A stretch of 64,000 bases of DNA from Enterococcus gilvus ATCC BAA-350 (GTDB lineage: Bacteria > Bacillota > Bacilli > Lactobacillales > Enterococcaceae): contig NZ_ASWH01000001.1 in NCBI RefSeq assembly GCF_000407545.1, forward strand, positions 2,185,501 to 2,249,500, read 5' to 3'. Every line of letters starts with the position of its first letter. Position 1 is the stretch's first letter. Both the position numbers and the translations under genes were made by a program. Positions 57,383 to 64,000 of this stretch are shown here, one piece after another. The notes under the pieces are model-generated. The model saw nothing but the letters and a program-made list of their open reading frames with translations, was not told the DNA's origin and made no database searches.

Positions 57383-60298
57383 TTATTGTACGATTGATTC
57401 TACTTGAACTGTTTTTTGGACAGTTTCTGCCGCTAATTTTCCTGAAGTTAACGCCCAAGCGTTGTTCGCACCTGATGGAGAGTCGCTTCCCATTACACCA
57501 CCGACTACTTCTCCAGCCGCATACAATCCTTCGATCGCTTGATCGTTGCGATTCATGACTTGCAGGTCGCTGTTTGCCACCAAACCACCCATTGTTGTAG
57601 CAAAACGTGGTTTTTGCTCGATCATGTAATAAGGACCTTCACCAACTTTTTCTTGCAGGAACTCTAGCTGACGGTCAAAGTCTTCGTCTTTTTGCTTCTC
57701 TACCCATCCGTTATAGCGGGCAACAGTATCGACCAAACTTTCACGAGACATATTTGCCTTTTCAGCCAATTCTTCTAAGGTAGCTGCTTGGAAAATTTGC
57801 GGTGTTTCTGCTTCGTTTTCGATCCAGCGTGCCAAATCTTCTCGTGTAATGCCGCCTTCTTCAACAGCTTCTGTAAAGATTTCAAAGTGCTTGGCATCCA
57901 TCAGTAAGAACAGCATTTGCGGATCTTGCTGTAGAAGTACTTTCAAAATTTCTTTATTACTAGCCCGCTCATTGATCACACGTTTTCCTGAAGTATTTAC
58001 TAGTAGGCCATTACGCTTCAAGACTTCGATATTTCCGCCAATCGTTGATTTAGCATAGCCTTGAGAAACCTCTACACCATTCGGATAAATTTTCCCATAT
58101 TCCATTAAACGTGTTGCTGCATTTAGCTCTGGAGTCGTTGTCATCAGAATGCCGTCACCCGTAGATGATTTCGTTCCGTAGAACAAAATATTGTTTAACT
58201 CTTGACTCAACAGATTTGGATTGTTTCCGTAACCGCCAGTTGTTAAGATCACTGCTTGCGCATGAATATTATGGCGTTTCCCCGTATCCTCTACCGCTGT
58301 CAAACCTGTAACTTTGCCATTTCCATCTGTCAATAAGCTTTCAGCCTTTGTTTGAAGATAGATCGTCACGTTGCTTCTTTCCAACGCTTTTCTTGCACTT
58401 GCTGCAAAGCCATGACCGCCATCTTCGTAAGCCAACTCACGATTTTTCCGATATTCTGCGAGCGTATGCAGACCGTTCTTCATATCGTATTCAACGCCCA
58501 TGTATTCATGGACCCAGTCTGTCGTCTCTCCAACATTTTCAGCCAATGTCGTCAATAATTCTGGTACGTTCAGTCCGCTGCCGTTTGCAAGGAAATCTTC
58601 CACCATACATTCAGCCGTGTCATCGCTGACCCCTGCCGCTGCTTGTAATTTAGAGCCCATAACAACTTGATTTCCGCCGCTGATTGAAATCGCGCCGCCT
58701 ACGAAACTCAATTTTTCTACTACAATCGTTTTAAGACCCATTTGATCTGCTCGCAATGCTGCCGAGATCCCTGCAGCTCCTGACCCAACGATCACGACAT
58801 CTGCTTCTTCTTCAACAACTTCTTTAGACCATTTAATGGTTGGTTTTGGACGTGCCTTTAATACTTCAGAGCTGGCTCCTGCCATCTCGACAGCTTCAGC
58901 AACTCCGTCAATCAGCCCTTGGCTAGAAGCAGAAGCCCCTGAGATCACGTCTACATTCAGGGTTTGACCATCAATGATTTGTTGCGGCAAACGAATGAAT
59001 ACTTGATCCGATAATCCTTCTGACTCATTGCTTTGATCCGCTTCGATTTTTTCGATTCGTTCTTCAGAGAATGTCACATTCATTGCAAGCTCGCTGTTAT
59101 GACCCTTTGCTTCCACTGTATAGGTCCCTGGCTTGAATGTCAGTTTCACCTTTTGCAGTTCTTTCAATCGTTCATGTTTGCGTTTTTCTTCTTCTGGGTC
59201 AATGACCATATATGACATGAAGTCCCACAATGGTGTTGGGATCAACAATTTGCGTTGCGCACTCACATGTGCGTAATCAATCACTTCTTGCCCTTCCTTG
59301 ATCATGTTTACCCAGTTTGGTTCGATCAAGAATCCTTTACCAACTGCCAGCAAATCATAGCCAAGTTTCATGGCATCTTCAGCATCTGCACGTTGCAAGA
59401 TCGATCCTACACCCATGATTGGGATTTGAGCCAATACAGGAGAACGTTGTGCTAAGTATTTTGTGATCAATGGTTCTGGATCATCAGAATCAACAATCGA
59501 TGGACGGGTATAAGCCCCCATTGAAAAGTGGAAATAATCCGGCTGTAATTCCGCAAGCGTATTCAATAAATACATCGTATCGTCAAAATGAATTCCTGGC
59601 TCTTCCAATTCTTCAGGAGAAAAACGATAGCCGACGATAAAGTTTTCCGCGCCTTGTTCTTTTGCAACGCGTTGAACTTCTTTCATCACTTCTAATGGAA
59701 ATTTCGCCCGCTTCTCACGGCTGCCGCCCCATTGGTCCTCACGACGATTTGAATGCGGAGAGAAAAACTGTTGCAAAAGAAACGTGTTCGCACCGTGGAT
59801 TTCCACACCGTCAAAGCCTGCTTCAATCGCACGACGAGTCGCGTCGCCGAAAAATGCAATCATTTCTAAAATCTGTTCTTCTGTCATTTCACGAGGGACA
59901 GGTGCGTTAGGTCTCAATGCTGCCACTGGACTTGCTGAAATCGGTACTGCACCGCCGTTGATTTCAGGCCACGCCATTCTACCTGCATGATAAATTTGCA
60001 TGATCGATTTTGAACCTTTTGACTTGATCGCTTGTGCCAATTCAGTCAAACCAGCAACTTTTTTATCTGTATCTACACCCAAAGCTCCAGGAAATCCTCG
60101 GCCTTTATCTTCAATAAAGCAACTTTCAACGATGATTGCAGCCGCATCGCCTGAACGAAATGCATAATAATCAATAATTTGCTGTGTGATTTCTCCGTCA
60201 TAAAAAGCGGATTGTGTTGTCATTGGCGACATAAACAAACGATTCTTAAAACTTGTCCCGGATGCTAACGGAATCTCATCAAATAAATTTCTTAACAT
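57383..60298 (-). CDS. OYE-FMN_bind-FAD fusion, NADH-dependent 2-enoate reductase family
   Basis: 971 residues, three modules. Residues 1-~370: Old Yellow Enzyme-like barrel (HGANTFLLQQFFSPHSNRRE). About 385-475: FMN-binding domain with DVISGASASSQGL, the motif (D-x-x-S-G-A-S/T) at which ApbE attaches FMN covalently. About 495-965: FAD-binding fumarate-reductase-like domain (VVIVGSGAAGISAALRADQM, GLYAAGEVVGGV). The same architecture occurs in soluble NADH:fumarate and NADH:(hydroxy)cinnamate reductases. The two residues that bind the fumarate carboxylate (His before TMGG, Arg of HGxNRxGGN) are not conserved here: PRFATTMGG and GVMGSDSPSGANN. So fumarate is an unlikely substrate; another 2-enoate is inferred. 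No signal peptide, so cytosolic. Single gene. Confidence 0.88.
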   Translation of the reverse strand: MLRNLFDEIPLASGTSFKNRLFMSPMTTQSAFYDGEITQQIIDYYAFRSGDAAAIIVESCFIEDKGRGFPGALGVDTDKKVAGLTELAQAIKSKGSKSIMQIYHAGRMAWPEINGGAVPISASPVAALRPNAPVPREMTEEQILEMIAFFGDATRRAIEAGFDGVEIHGANTFLLQQFFSPHSNRREDQWGGSREKRAKFPLEVMKEVQRVAKEQGAENFIVGYRFSPEELEEPGIHFDDTMYLLNTLAELQPDYFHFSMGAYTRPSIVDSDDPEPLITKYLAQRSPVLAQIPIMGVGSILQRADAEDAMKLGYDLLAVGKGFLIEPNWVNMIKEGQEVIDYAHVSAQRKLLIPTPLWDFMSYMVIDPEEEKRKHERLKELQKVKLTFKPGTYTVEAKGHNSELAMNVTFSEERIEKIEADQSNESEGLSDQVFIRLPQQIIDGQTLNVDVISGASASSQGLIDGVAEAVEMAGASSEVLKARPKPTIKWSKEVVEEEADVVIVGSGAAGISAALRADQMGLKTIVVEKLSFVGGAISISGGNQVVMGSKLQAAAGVSDDTAECMVEDFLANGSGLNVPELLTTLAENVGETTDWVHEYMGVEYDMKNGLHTLAEYRKNRELAYEDGGHGFAASARKALERSNVTIYLQTKAESLLTDGNGKVTGLTAVEDTGKRHNIHAQAVILTTGGYGNNPNLLSQELNNILFYGTKSSTGDGILMTTTPELNAATRLMEYGKIYPNGVEVSQGYAKSTIGGNIEVLKRNGLLVNTSGKRVINERASNKEILKVLLQQDPQMLFLLMDAKHFEIFTEAVEEGGITREDLARWIENEAETPQIFQAATLEELAEKANMSRESLVDTVARYNGWVEKQKDEDFDRQLEFLQEKVGEGPYYMIEQKPRFATTMGGLVANSDLQVMNRNDQAIEGLYAAGEVVGGVMGSDSPSGANNAWALTSGKLAAETVQKTVQVESIVQ

Positions 60299-60687
60299 AT
60301 GGTTCTCCTTTCAAAATAAACGCTTTATTCATCAAATTCTTTTGATATGTAACAAACTTCACATGAATTGTCATACGCGTGCCAAATTATTTTTTTCATT
60401 TCTTCTATACATTAGCCTGCTGCTCCATTTACGTTGAAACATTCTTTTGATAATTTGTGAACAAGGAAGTACACTTCCTTCTTACGCTCATTGTAAGAAA
60501 TTTAATCAATAAATTCCAATAGTTTATTTACATATAATCAATAGATTTTGTTTATGTATTTCTATTCCGATTAGTACCTTCTTTTTTAATGACAGAAGGA
60601 GTCACCCACCGGAAGCAATTTCAGAGTTCTTTCCTTGTGGATTACTGATTTTTTGACACCCATTCTCGTTTATGAATACGCAAAAAG
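60299..60687. other. Upstream region of the flavoprotein gene with an 18-bp palindrome
   Basis: No gene. AAGGAAGT-AC-ACTTCCTT at 60463-60480 is a perfect inverted repeat about 165 bp upstream of the flavoprotein start, followed by CTTAC...GTAAG. It is a good operator candidate. The rest is AT-rich. Confidence 0.5.
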
Positions 60688-60715
60688 AAGCCACCGGGAA
60701 AATTCCCGATGGCTT
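60688..60715 (-). terminator. Terminator originally belonging to groEL
   Basis: AAGCCACCGGGAA / TTCCCGATGGCTT stem followed on the minus strand by CTTTTTGC. It lies 28 nt after the MGGMM stop codon. Confidence 0.75.
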
Positions 60716-60742
60716 TGAGAGTGCTTTCTATCTTAGCATTTC

Positions 60743-60766
60743 TTACATCATGCCGCCCATCAAACT
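60743..60766 (-). pseudogene. groEL: groEL 3' end (probable prophage attachment site)
   Basis: The minus strand encodes S-L-M-G-G-M-M and TAA, the conserved C-terminal tail of GroEL, but the preceding codons (K-T-F) do not continue into GroEL. A terminator follows. Only the last ~20-24 bp of the gene remain. This is what an integrase leaves at one end of an element inserted into the groEL 3' end; the full gene should lie beyond the right edge. Confidence 0.65.
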
Positions 60767-60870
60767 GAACGTTTTATCACTTGTTCAAACTAGTCAAAAA
60801 ACGCTTTAAACCAATGTTTAATAACAATTTATTCACGATAAAAATTCGAGCTAGAACGGACTAGTTAGAC

Positions 60871-60892
60871 TTTTTTGCCCCTTTTTTGCCCC
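60871..60892 (+). repeat. Two tandem 11-bp repeats near the att site
   Basis: TTTTTTGCCCC occurs twice in perfect tandem (60871-60881, 60882-60892), about 105 bp from the groEL remnant. Position and form are compatible with arm-type binding sites of a tyrosine integrase. Confidence 0.45.
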
Positions 60893-60960
60893 TTTTTAGT
60901 CTTAATATTCTGCCTATGCTATACTAAATTCGAGGTGATTATAAGGATACATTTACTGGA

Positions 60961-61203
60961 ATGCTAACAAAAATTAAATTGATTGAAGAAAAGCCACTGC
61001 TAGTGAGATTCACATTAGCAACAGAGGAAACCCTAATCAATTGTATAATCACGAAAGAAATATTGAGTAGACAAATAATGATGCTGCCGGATGACAAATA
61101 TACAGTAGCAGTGAAAGGTCATTTCAACAAGACAAATCAATTAGTCGTCCAGGAGCTGCGTATTCTAGACAAAGATGAATTTACCAATCGTCTAGGAATA
61201 TAA
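60961..61203 (+). CDS. Small hypothetical protein in the prophage end
   Basis: 80 residues (MLTKIKLIEEKPLLVRFTLA, then TNQLVVQELRILDKDEF). A short beta-rich protein with no membrane segment. Possible -10 TATACT about 45 nt upstream; AAGGA lies 13 nt before the ATG, so the start is not strongly marked. No family recognised. It faces away from the lysis genes, like prophage cargo. Confidence 0.5.
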   Translation: MLTKIKLIEEKPLLVRFTLATEETLINCIITKEILSRQIMMLPDDKYTVAVKGHFNKTNQLVVQELRILDKDEFTNRLGI

Positions 61204-61400
61204 TCTTTTCTAATGATCCGTGCTACCAAAAAACTGTTGCTGGTGATTATATACTATAGAAAACAGTTTGTGGTGAAGAAGTTTGGAGTTATTAGCAAGA
61301 CGAAGATAATGATGAATTTTTAGACATTGACTGTTTAATTTCTTATTTTCAATGGTAGAATAAATTTATCCATTATTAAAATGAAAGAAGGAGAATGATT

Positions 61401-62006
61401 TTGAAAAAGATTTTAGGTTTGTTTTTTAGTTTGGTGGTAGTTTTAGTTTTGTCTGGATGCGGTGACACAAATAGTACATCGAAAGGAACAGACAGTTCAT
61501 CTAAAAAGTCTGAAACATCAGAAACATCTTTAGTCAGTGATACAAATTCTAAACAAGAAAGTTCTTCATTCAAATTTGAAAAACTTTATTCTACAAACTG
61601 GAGTGAAGATTGGCACGGCCTTACTACCAAAATAGATAAAGTAAAGATTGTAGAGCCTCATGACCCTGAACAAAATTTAGATGGCTCAACAACAGCTTTG
61701 GCAGTTGGGGTTAATTTCACCATTACAAATAACTCTGATAGAGATATTATGGTCTATCCAAATCAAGGAAACATAGTCATCGGTGATCAGCAAGGAAAAG
61801 TTAATTTATCAGATAGTAACAATGATTTAGGTGGAACAATTTCGCCCGGAGTTACAAAAACTGGAGTAATTTCATATTCCTTATCAAATCAGATTGATGC
61901 TTCTTCAATTAAAGATCTTCGAGTCTTATGGAAAGCAACGGACACAAAAGTTGAAAATGTTGATGATTATACAAAAAGTTACGACATCTCTTTAAATCTT
62001 CAATAA
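61401..62006 (+). CDS. Secreted lipoprotein with DUF4352-like domain
   Basis: 201 residues from TTG 61401 (MKKILGLFFSLVVVLVLSGC), because AAGGAG lies 8 nt upstream of it and is too close to the ATG at 61395. Lipobox LSGC, then a Ser/Thr/Lys-rich linker to about 55 and an immunoglobulin-like domain (TTALAVGVNFTITNNSDRDI, VYPNQGNIVIGDQQGKV, ISPGVTKTGVISYSL) as in DUF4352 lipoproteins. Likely exposed at the surface and possibly a prophage-encoded cargo gene. Terminator follows. Confidence 0.75.
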   Translation: MKKILGLFFSLVVVLVLSGCGDTNSTSKGTDSSSKKSETSETSLVSDTNSKQESSSFKFEKLYSTNWSEDWHGLTTKIDKVKIVEPHDPEQNLDGSTTALAVGVNFTITNNSDRDIMVYPNQGNIVIGDQQGKVNLSDSNNDLGGTISPGVTKTGVISYSLSNQIDASSIKDLRVLWKATDTKVENVDDYTKSYDISLNLQ

Positions 62007-62023
62007 AATAAGACATTAAAAAG

Positions 62024-62057
62024 CACCCTCCACAACCAACTAAGGCTGTAGAGGGTG
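62024..62057 (+). terminator. Terminator of the lipoprotein gene
   Basis: CACCCTC / GAGGGTG stem extended by ACA/TGT, followed by TTTTTT. Confidence 0.8.
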
Positions 62058-62065
62058 TTTTTTAA

Positions 62066-62139
62066 TGTACCCTGTAGGGCTCGAACCTACGACCGGACGG
62101 TTATGAGCCGTCTGCTCTAACCAACTGAGCTAAGGGTAC
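62066..62139 (-). tRNA. tRNA with CAT anticodon (Ile2-like or Met)
   Basis: 74-nt cloverleaf: GTACCCT / AGGGTAC acceptor, AGTTGGTTAGA D-loop, anticodon loop CTCATAA, T-arm TAGGTTCGAGCCCTA. CCA is not encoded. The anticodon arm GACGG-CTCATAA-CCGTC is like tRNA-Ile2 (where C34 becomes lysidine) more than elongator Met; this cannot be decided by eye. Confidence 0.85.
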
Positions 62140-62145
62140 AAAAAA

Positions 62146-62166
62146 GCCGCCCCTAGGAGGAGACGG
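62146..62166 (-). terminator. Terminator of the cold-shock gene
   Basis: On the minus strand GCCGTCTCC pairs imperfectly with GGGGCGGC and is followed by TTTTTTG. Confidence 0.65.
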
Positions 62167-62188
62167 CCGATAATTCAACTAATTTTTA

Positions 62189-62389
62189 TTAAGCTTTTTG
62201 AATGTTTGTAGCTTGAGGTCCACGTTGGCCTTCTTCTACGTCGAAAGTCACTGCTTGACCTTCTTCTAAAGTTTTGAAGCCGTCGCTTTGGATAGCTGAA
62301 AAATGTGCAAATACATCGTTGCCATCTTCACCAGTAATAAATCCAAAACCTTTGTCTGCGTTAAACCATTTTACTGTACCGTTATTCAT
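62189..62389 (-). CDS. Cold-shock protein, CspA family
   Basis: 66 residues, one cold-shock domain that binds single-stranded [26 protein letters not shown] contains RNP1 (KGFGFI); RNP2 is DVFAHFSA with Ala where most have Val. GAGGAAA lies upstream of the ATG. A long 5' region of about 190 nt precedes it. Its position inside the putative prophage end suggests a phage-carried copy. Confidence 0.93.
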   Translation of the reverse strand: MNNGTVKWFNADKGFGFITGEDGNDVFAHFSAIQSDGFKTLEEGQAVTFDVEEGQRGPQATNIQKA

Positions 62390-62601
62390 GTATATTTCCT
62401 CCTGTTACGTATCAAGTACGTTCTTTTTCGCAATTAATTGTTGATAGTAAAAGGATTTCAATACGGTTAAATATATACAGTCCACATCACATTTCAAAAT
62501 CGATTACTTGAGAAGCATAACATAGTTTGGCAGCATTAGCTAACTATTTATTTTATTAGTCATTATTGAAAAGTATTTTAGCAATTATATACTCGCAATT
62601 A

Positions 62602-62673
62602 TGTACCCCGCAGGCCTTGAACCCGCGTCTTCCGATATGAACCGGAGTATTCTACCAATTGAACTAAGGGTAA
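62602..62673 (-). tRNA. Degenerate tRNA-like gene (anticodon region CAT/TCA)
   Basis: 72-nt cloverleaf remnant. T-arm GCGGGTTCAAGGCCTGC and D-arm AGTTCAATTGGTAGAAT are good, and the acceptor pairs ACCCT with GGGGT but has a mismatch at position 1. The anticodon stem is only 4 bp (TCCG/CGGA) with an 8-nt loop GTTCATAT, one base too long. It may be a pseudo-tRNA or a phage tRNA with unusual decoding. Confidence 0.5.
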
Positions 62674-62862
62674 TTTTAAATGAGTATTATTATTTTTTAA
62701 ACGTGTTATAATACAGAAATAGAACGCCGGATACAGTCCGCTTCCCCAAACGACTGTATCTGACGCTCTTTTTTATGGGCGAGTGACTTCCCATGACAAT
62801 AAACTTACCCATAAATCGTTTTCTTTGCAAATGATACACTCATTGAAAAGTGATACACTACA

Positions 62863-63087
62863 CAAAGAAACAACCAGTCCGCACACGACTGGTTGCCGAT
62901 CAAGATGAAACTTAGTTATGAAAGAAGTAAGGTTTAACGAAAACCTTAGCCATATTATGCCTTGATATTCGATTTTTTTCAAGCGGATTCTTATTAATAA
63001 AAGTGTTTATACCACCACAAAAACAACCAACCTGAACAAAGGCTGGCTGCTGATCAAGAAAAACTTTCTTATGAAAGAAGAAGTAAG
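62863..63087. repeat. Pair of ~68-bp direct repeats with hairpins
   Basis: Units at 62863-62931 and 63016-63087 share ACAACCA, a hairpin arm and loop (AACCAGTC / GACTGGTT in the first), then GATCAAGA, AACTT, TTATGAAAGAAG and AGTAAG. They lie downstream of the endolysin gene, with a further + strand hairpin at 62723-62770 (GATACAGTC / GACTGTATC, T-run). No gene is supported between 62674 and 63143. Confidence 0.5.
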
Positions 63088-63143
63088 TATGGTAACTTAC
63101 GACTTATACTATAACTCTTTGACCATTAAATTACAATTGTTTT

Positions 63144-64000
63144 TTAATACTTAAATCCTTTAATATGCGTTGGATTAATTCCAACATCCTTCGTTTTACC
63201 CATTTCTTGAATTTCCTTCAATACAATAGGCGCATCTGTATTGTTAAACCCTTCCCCTTTAACGCGAACGTCATAGGTTCCATAAGAATTCGCTTCTGCG
63301 TATGTTTGACCATCTAGTAAGATGTCTTTCAAGAAGTCGCGCATGTGGCCTTCCATCTTCTTGCTTTGCTCATCATTCAAATTCCGTGCCTCGATCTTGA
63401 TTATAGGTTTGTCTCCATCAACGATCGCAATGTTTTGCTGCATGTAGCCTGGATAGTATGTTTTAAGCTCTTGCTTCAAACGATTGACCGCATTCTCATA
63501 CTTCCATTTTGAATCGCAAGTGATAACCAGCGTATAGACTTTGTTCGGCTGCAACACACGTTTCACTTGGTCACGAAGCAACGTCCAGGCGTATTTCGTT
63601 TGAATACGCTGAACCATTTTTACCGCCTGATCTTTAGAGACGTTATCAATCGCAATGCCGTTTTTATTTTCAGAAGGTTGAGGTTTAGGTGAAGGATTCG
63701 GTGTAGAACCATTCATGTATTTTTGAATTTGAGCAATAAAATAATCTTGCATGATCGTCCAATCTCCATGCACCGATACCGATCTATGCGGACAGGCGGT
63801 GGCTGAGAATTGTTTGTGCAAGATTACCGTATTTCTATTCGGTTGTAGTCCATAGCGTTTTAAAATTTCAGCAGCTAGTTTTACTGAACGATCTTCATTA
63901 TTTCTGAACGTGTCTAGATTTCCCATAGATTGACAAGCTTCAATCCCTATATAATTCGCATTCCCATTTGCATTCGCTGTATGCCATGCCATATTTGCTT
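63144..64000 (-). CDS. Phage endolysin, N-acetylmuramoyl-L-alanine amidase, 5'-truncated
   Basis: About 285 residues visible; the frame continues past the right edge. N-terminal part is an amidase_2/PGRP domain: MAWHTANANGNANYIGIEAC and HKQFSATACPHRSV carry the zinc-binding His and the conserved C-P-H. A proline-rich linker (STPNPSPKPQPSENK, about 95-110) leads to a ~170-residue C-terminal region (AVKMVQRIQTKYAWTLLRDQ onward) that I do not recognise and which is probably a cell-wall-binding or duplicated structural domain. It hydrolyses the bond between MurNAc and L-Ala for host lysis. Confidence 0.88.
   Translation of the reverse strand, partial: ANMAWHTANANGNANYIGIEACQSMGNLDTFRNNEDRSVKLAAEILKRYGLQPNRNTVILHKQFSATACPHRSVSVHGDWTIMQDYFIAQIQKYMNGSTPNPSPKPQPSENKNGIAIDNVSKDQAVKMVQRIQTKYAWTLLRDQVKRVLQPNKVYTLVITCDSKWKYENAVNRLKQELKTYYPGYMQQNIAIVDGDKPIIKIEARNLNDEQSKKMEGHMRDFLKDILLDGQTYAEANSYGTYDVRVKGEGFNNTDAPIVLKEIQEMGKTKDVGINPTHIKGFKY

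Larger units (their letters stand above)
60767..64000. mobile_element. Prophage end (right-hand, lysis side), continues past window
   Basis: The segment starts at a groEL 3'-end remnant, carries tandem 11-bp repeats, small cargo genes, two tRNA-like genes and a cold-shock gene, and ends with an amidase endolysin transcribed leftwards, i.e. toward the attachment site. Lysis genes just before the att end opposite to the integrase are the normal layout of Firmicute siphoprophages. No integrase or structural gene is within the window, so the assignment rests on this partial pattern. Confidence 0.6.

Noticed and set aside
62773..62982. Minus-strand 69-codon frame as a small prophage protein or Fst-like toxin
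   Set aside because: It starts with TTG without a ribosome site, runs through a hairpin repeat, and does not resemble Fst or TxpA-type toxins.

Overview
The window looks like chromosomal DNA of a low-GC Gram-positive bacterium, most probably an Enterococcus. The basis is the gene content: sufCDSUB, a T-box-controlled metNIQ operon, the tdk-prfA-prmC-sua5-glyA-upp block, murT-gatD, a TTG-started NADH azoreductase of the enterococcal AzoA type, DUF1827 and a manganese-riboswitch-controlled P-type ATPase, all with strong AAGGAGG-type ribosome binding sites. The core genes are visibly less AT-rich than expected for E. faecalis or E. faecium, so a species such as E. casseliflavus or E. gallinarum is an inference worth testing. 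There is no rRNA and no CRISPR array.

Layout. 1-8 kb: a partial YdeI-like gene, a DUF2922 gene pair, a GNAT, a DUF3267 membrane metalloprotease-like protein, a probable small structured RNA, a LytTR/DUF3021 regulatory pair with its own direct-repeat operator, and an operon of two duplicated short-chain dehydrogenases plus an Old Yellow Enzyme. 8.1-14.3 kb: an AT-rich accessory island with a broken CorC/HlyC gene, a decayed Fic toxin / VbhA antitoxin module, a 965-residue SF2 helicase with a nuclease-like C-terminal motif, and a coiled-coil membrane protein. This is the best candidate in the window for an uncharacterised (defence-type) system. 14.4-23.1 kb: sufCDSUB and metNIQ. A dispersed intergenic repeat occurs in three tandem copies in the metN leader and once between sufU and sufB, where it is flanked by a 23-bp direct repeat.

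24-33 kb: a GcvH-like lipoyl protein, an ArsC-like thioredoxin-fold protein and rodA; DUF1361; tRNA-Thr; DUF2187; then the tdk-to-upp operon with a DnaA-box cluster before sua5. 33-48.5 kb: a YfcC-type transporter; a MerR regulator and divergent dehydrogenase with a textbook 19-bp-spacer MerR promoter; a Trk/Ktr potassium subunit; murT-gatD; manA with a serine hydrolase; a VOC protein; a rhodanese-like protein lacking the catalytic Cys; azoreductase; AI-2E-type exporter; PTS IIA(Gut); lactonase; a 53-residue small protein; GNAT. 48.6-60.3 kb: a cation P-type ATPase behind a yybP-ykoY riboswitch, ttcA with an LTA-synthase-like gene, the NAD salvage pair pncB-nadE, DUF1827, and a 971-residue OYE/FMN-binding/FAD reductase fusion that lacks the usual fumarate-binding residues.

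60.7 kb to the right edge is best read as the end of an integrated prophage. A short groEL 3' end (codes for LMGGMM and stop) and its terminator mark the probable attachment site. They are followed by tandem 11-bp repeats, small cargo genes (a small protein and a lipoprotein), two tRNA-like genes, a cold-shock gene and an endolysin truncated by the window edge and transcribed towards the att site.
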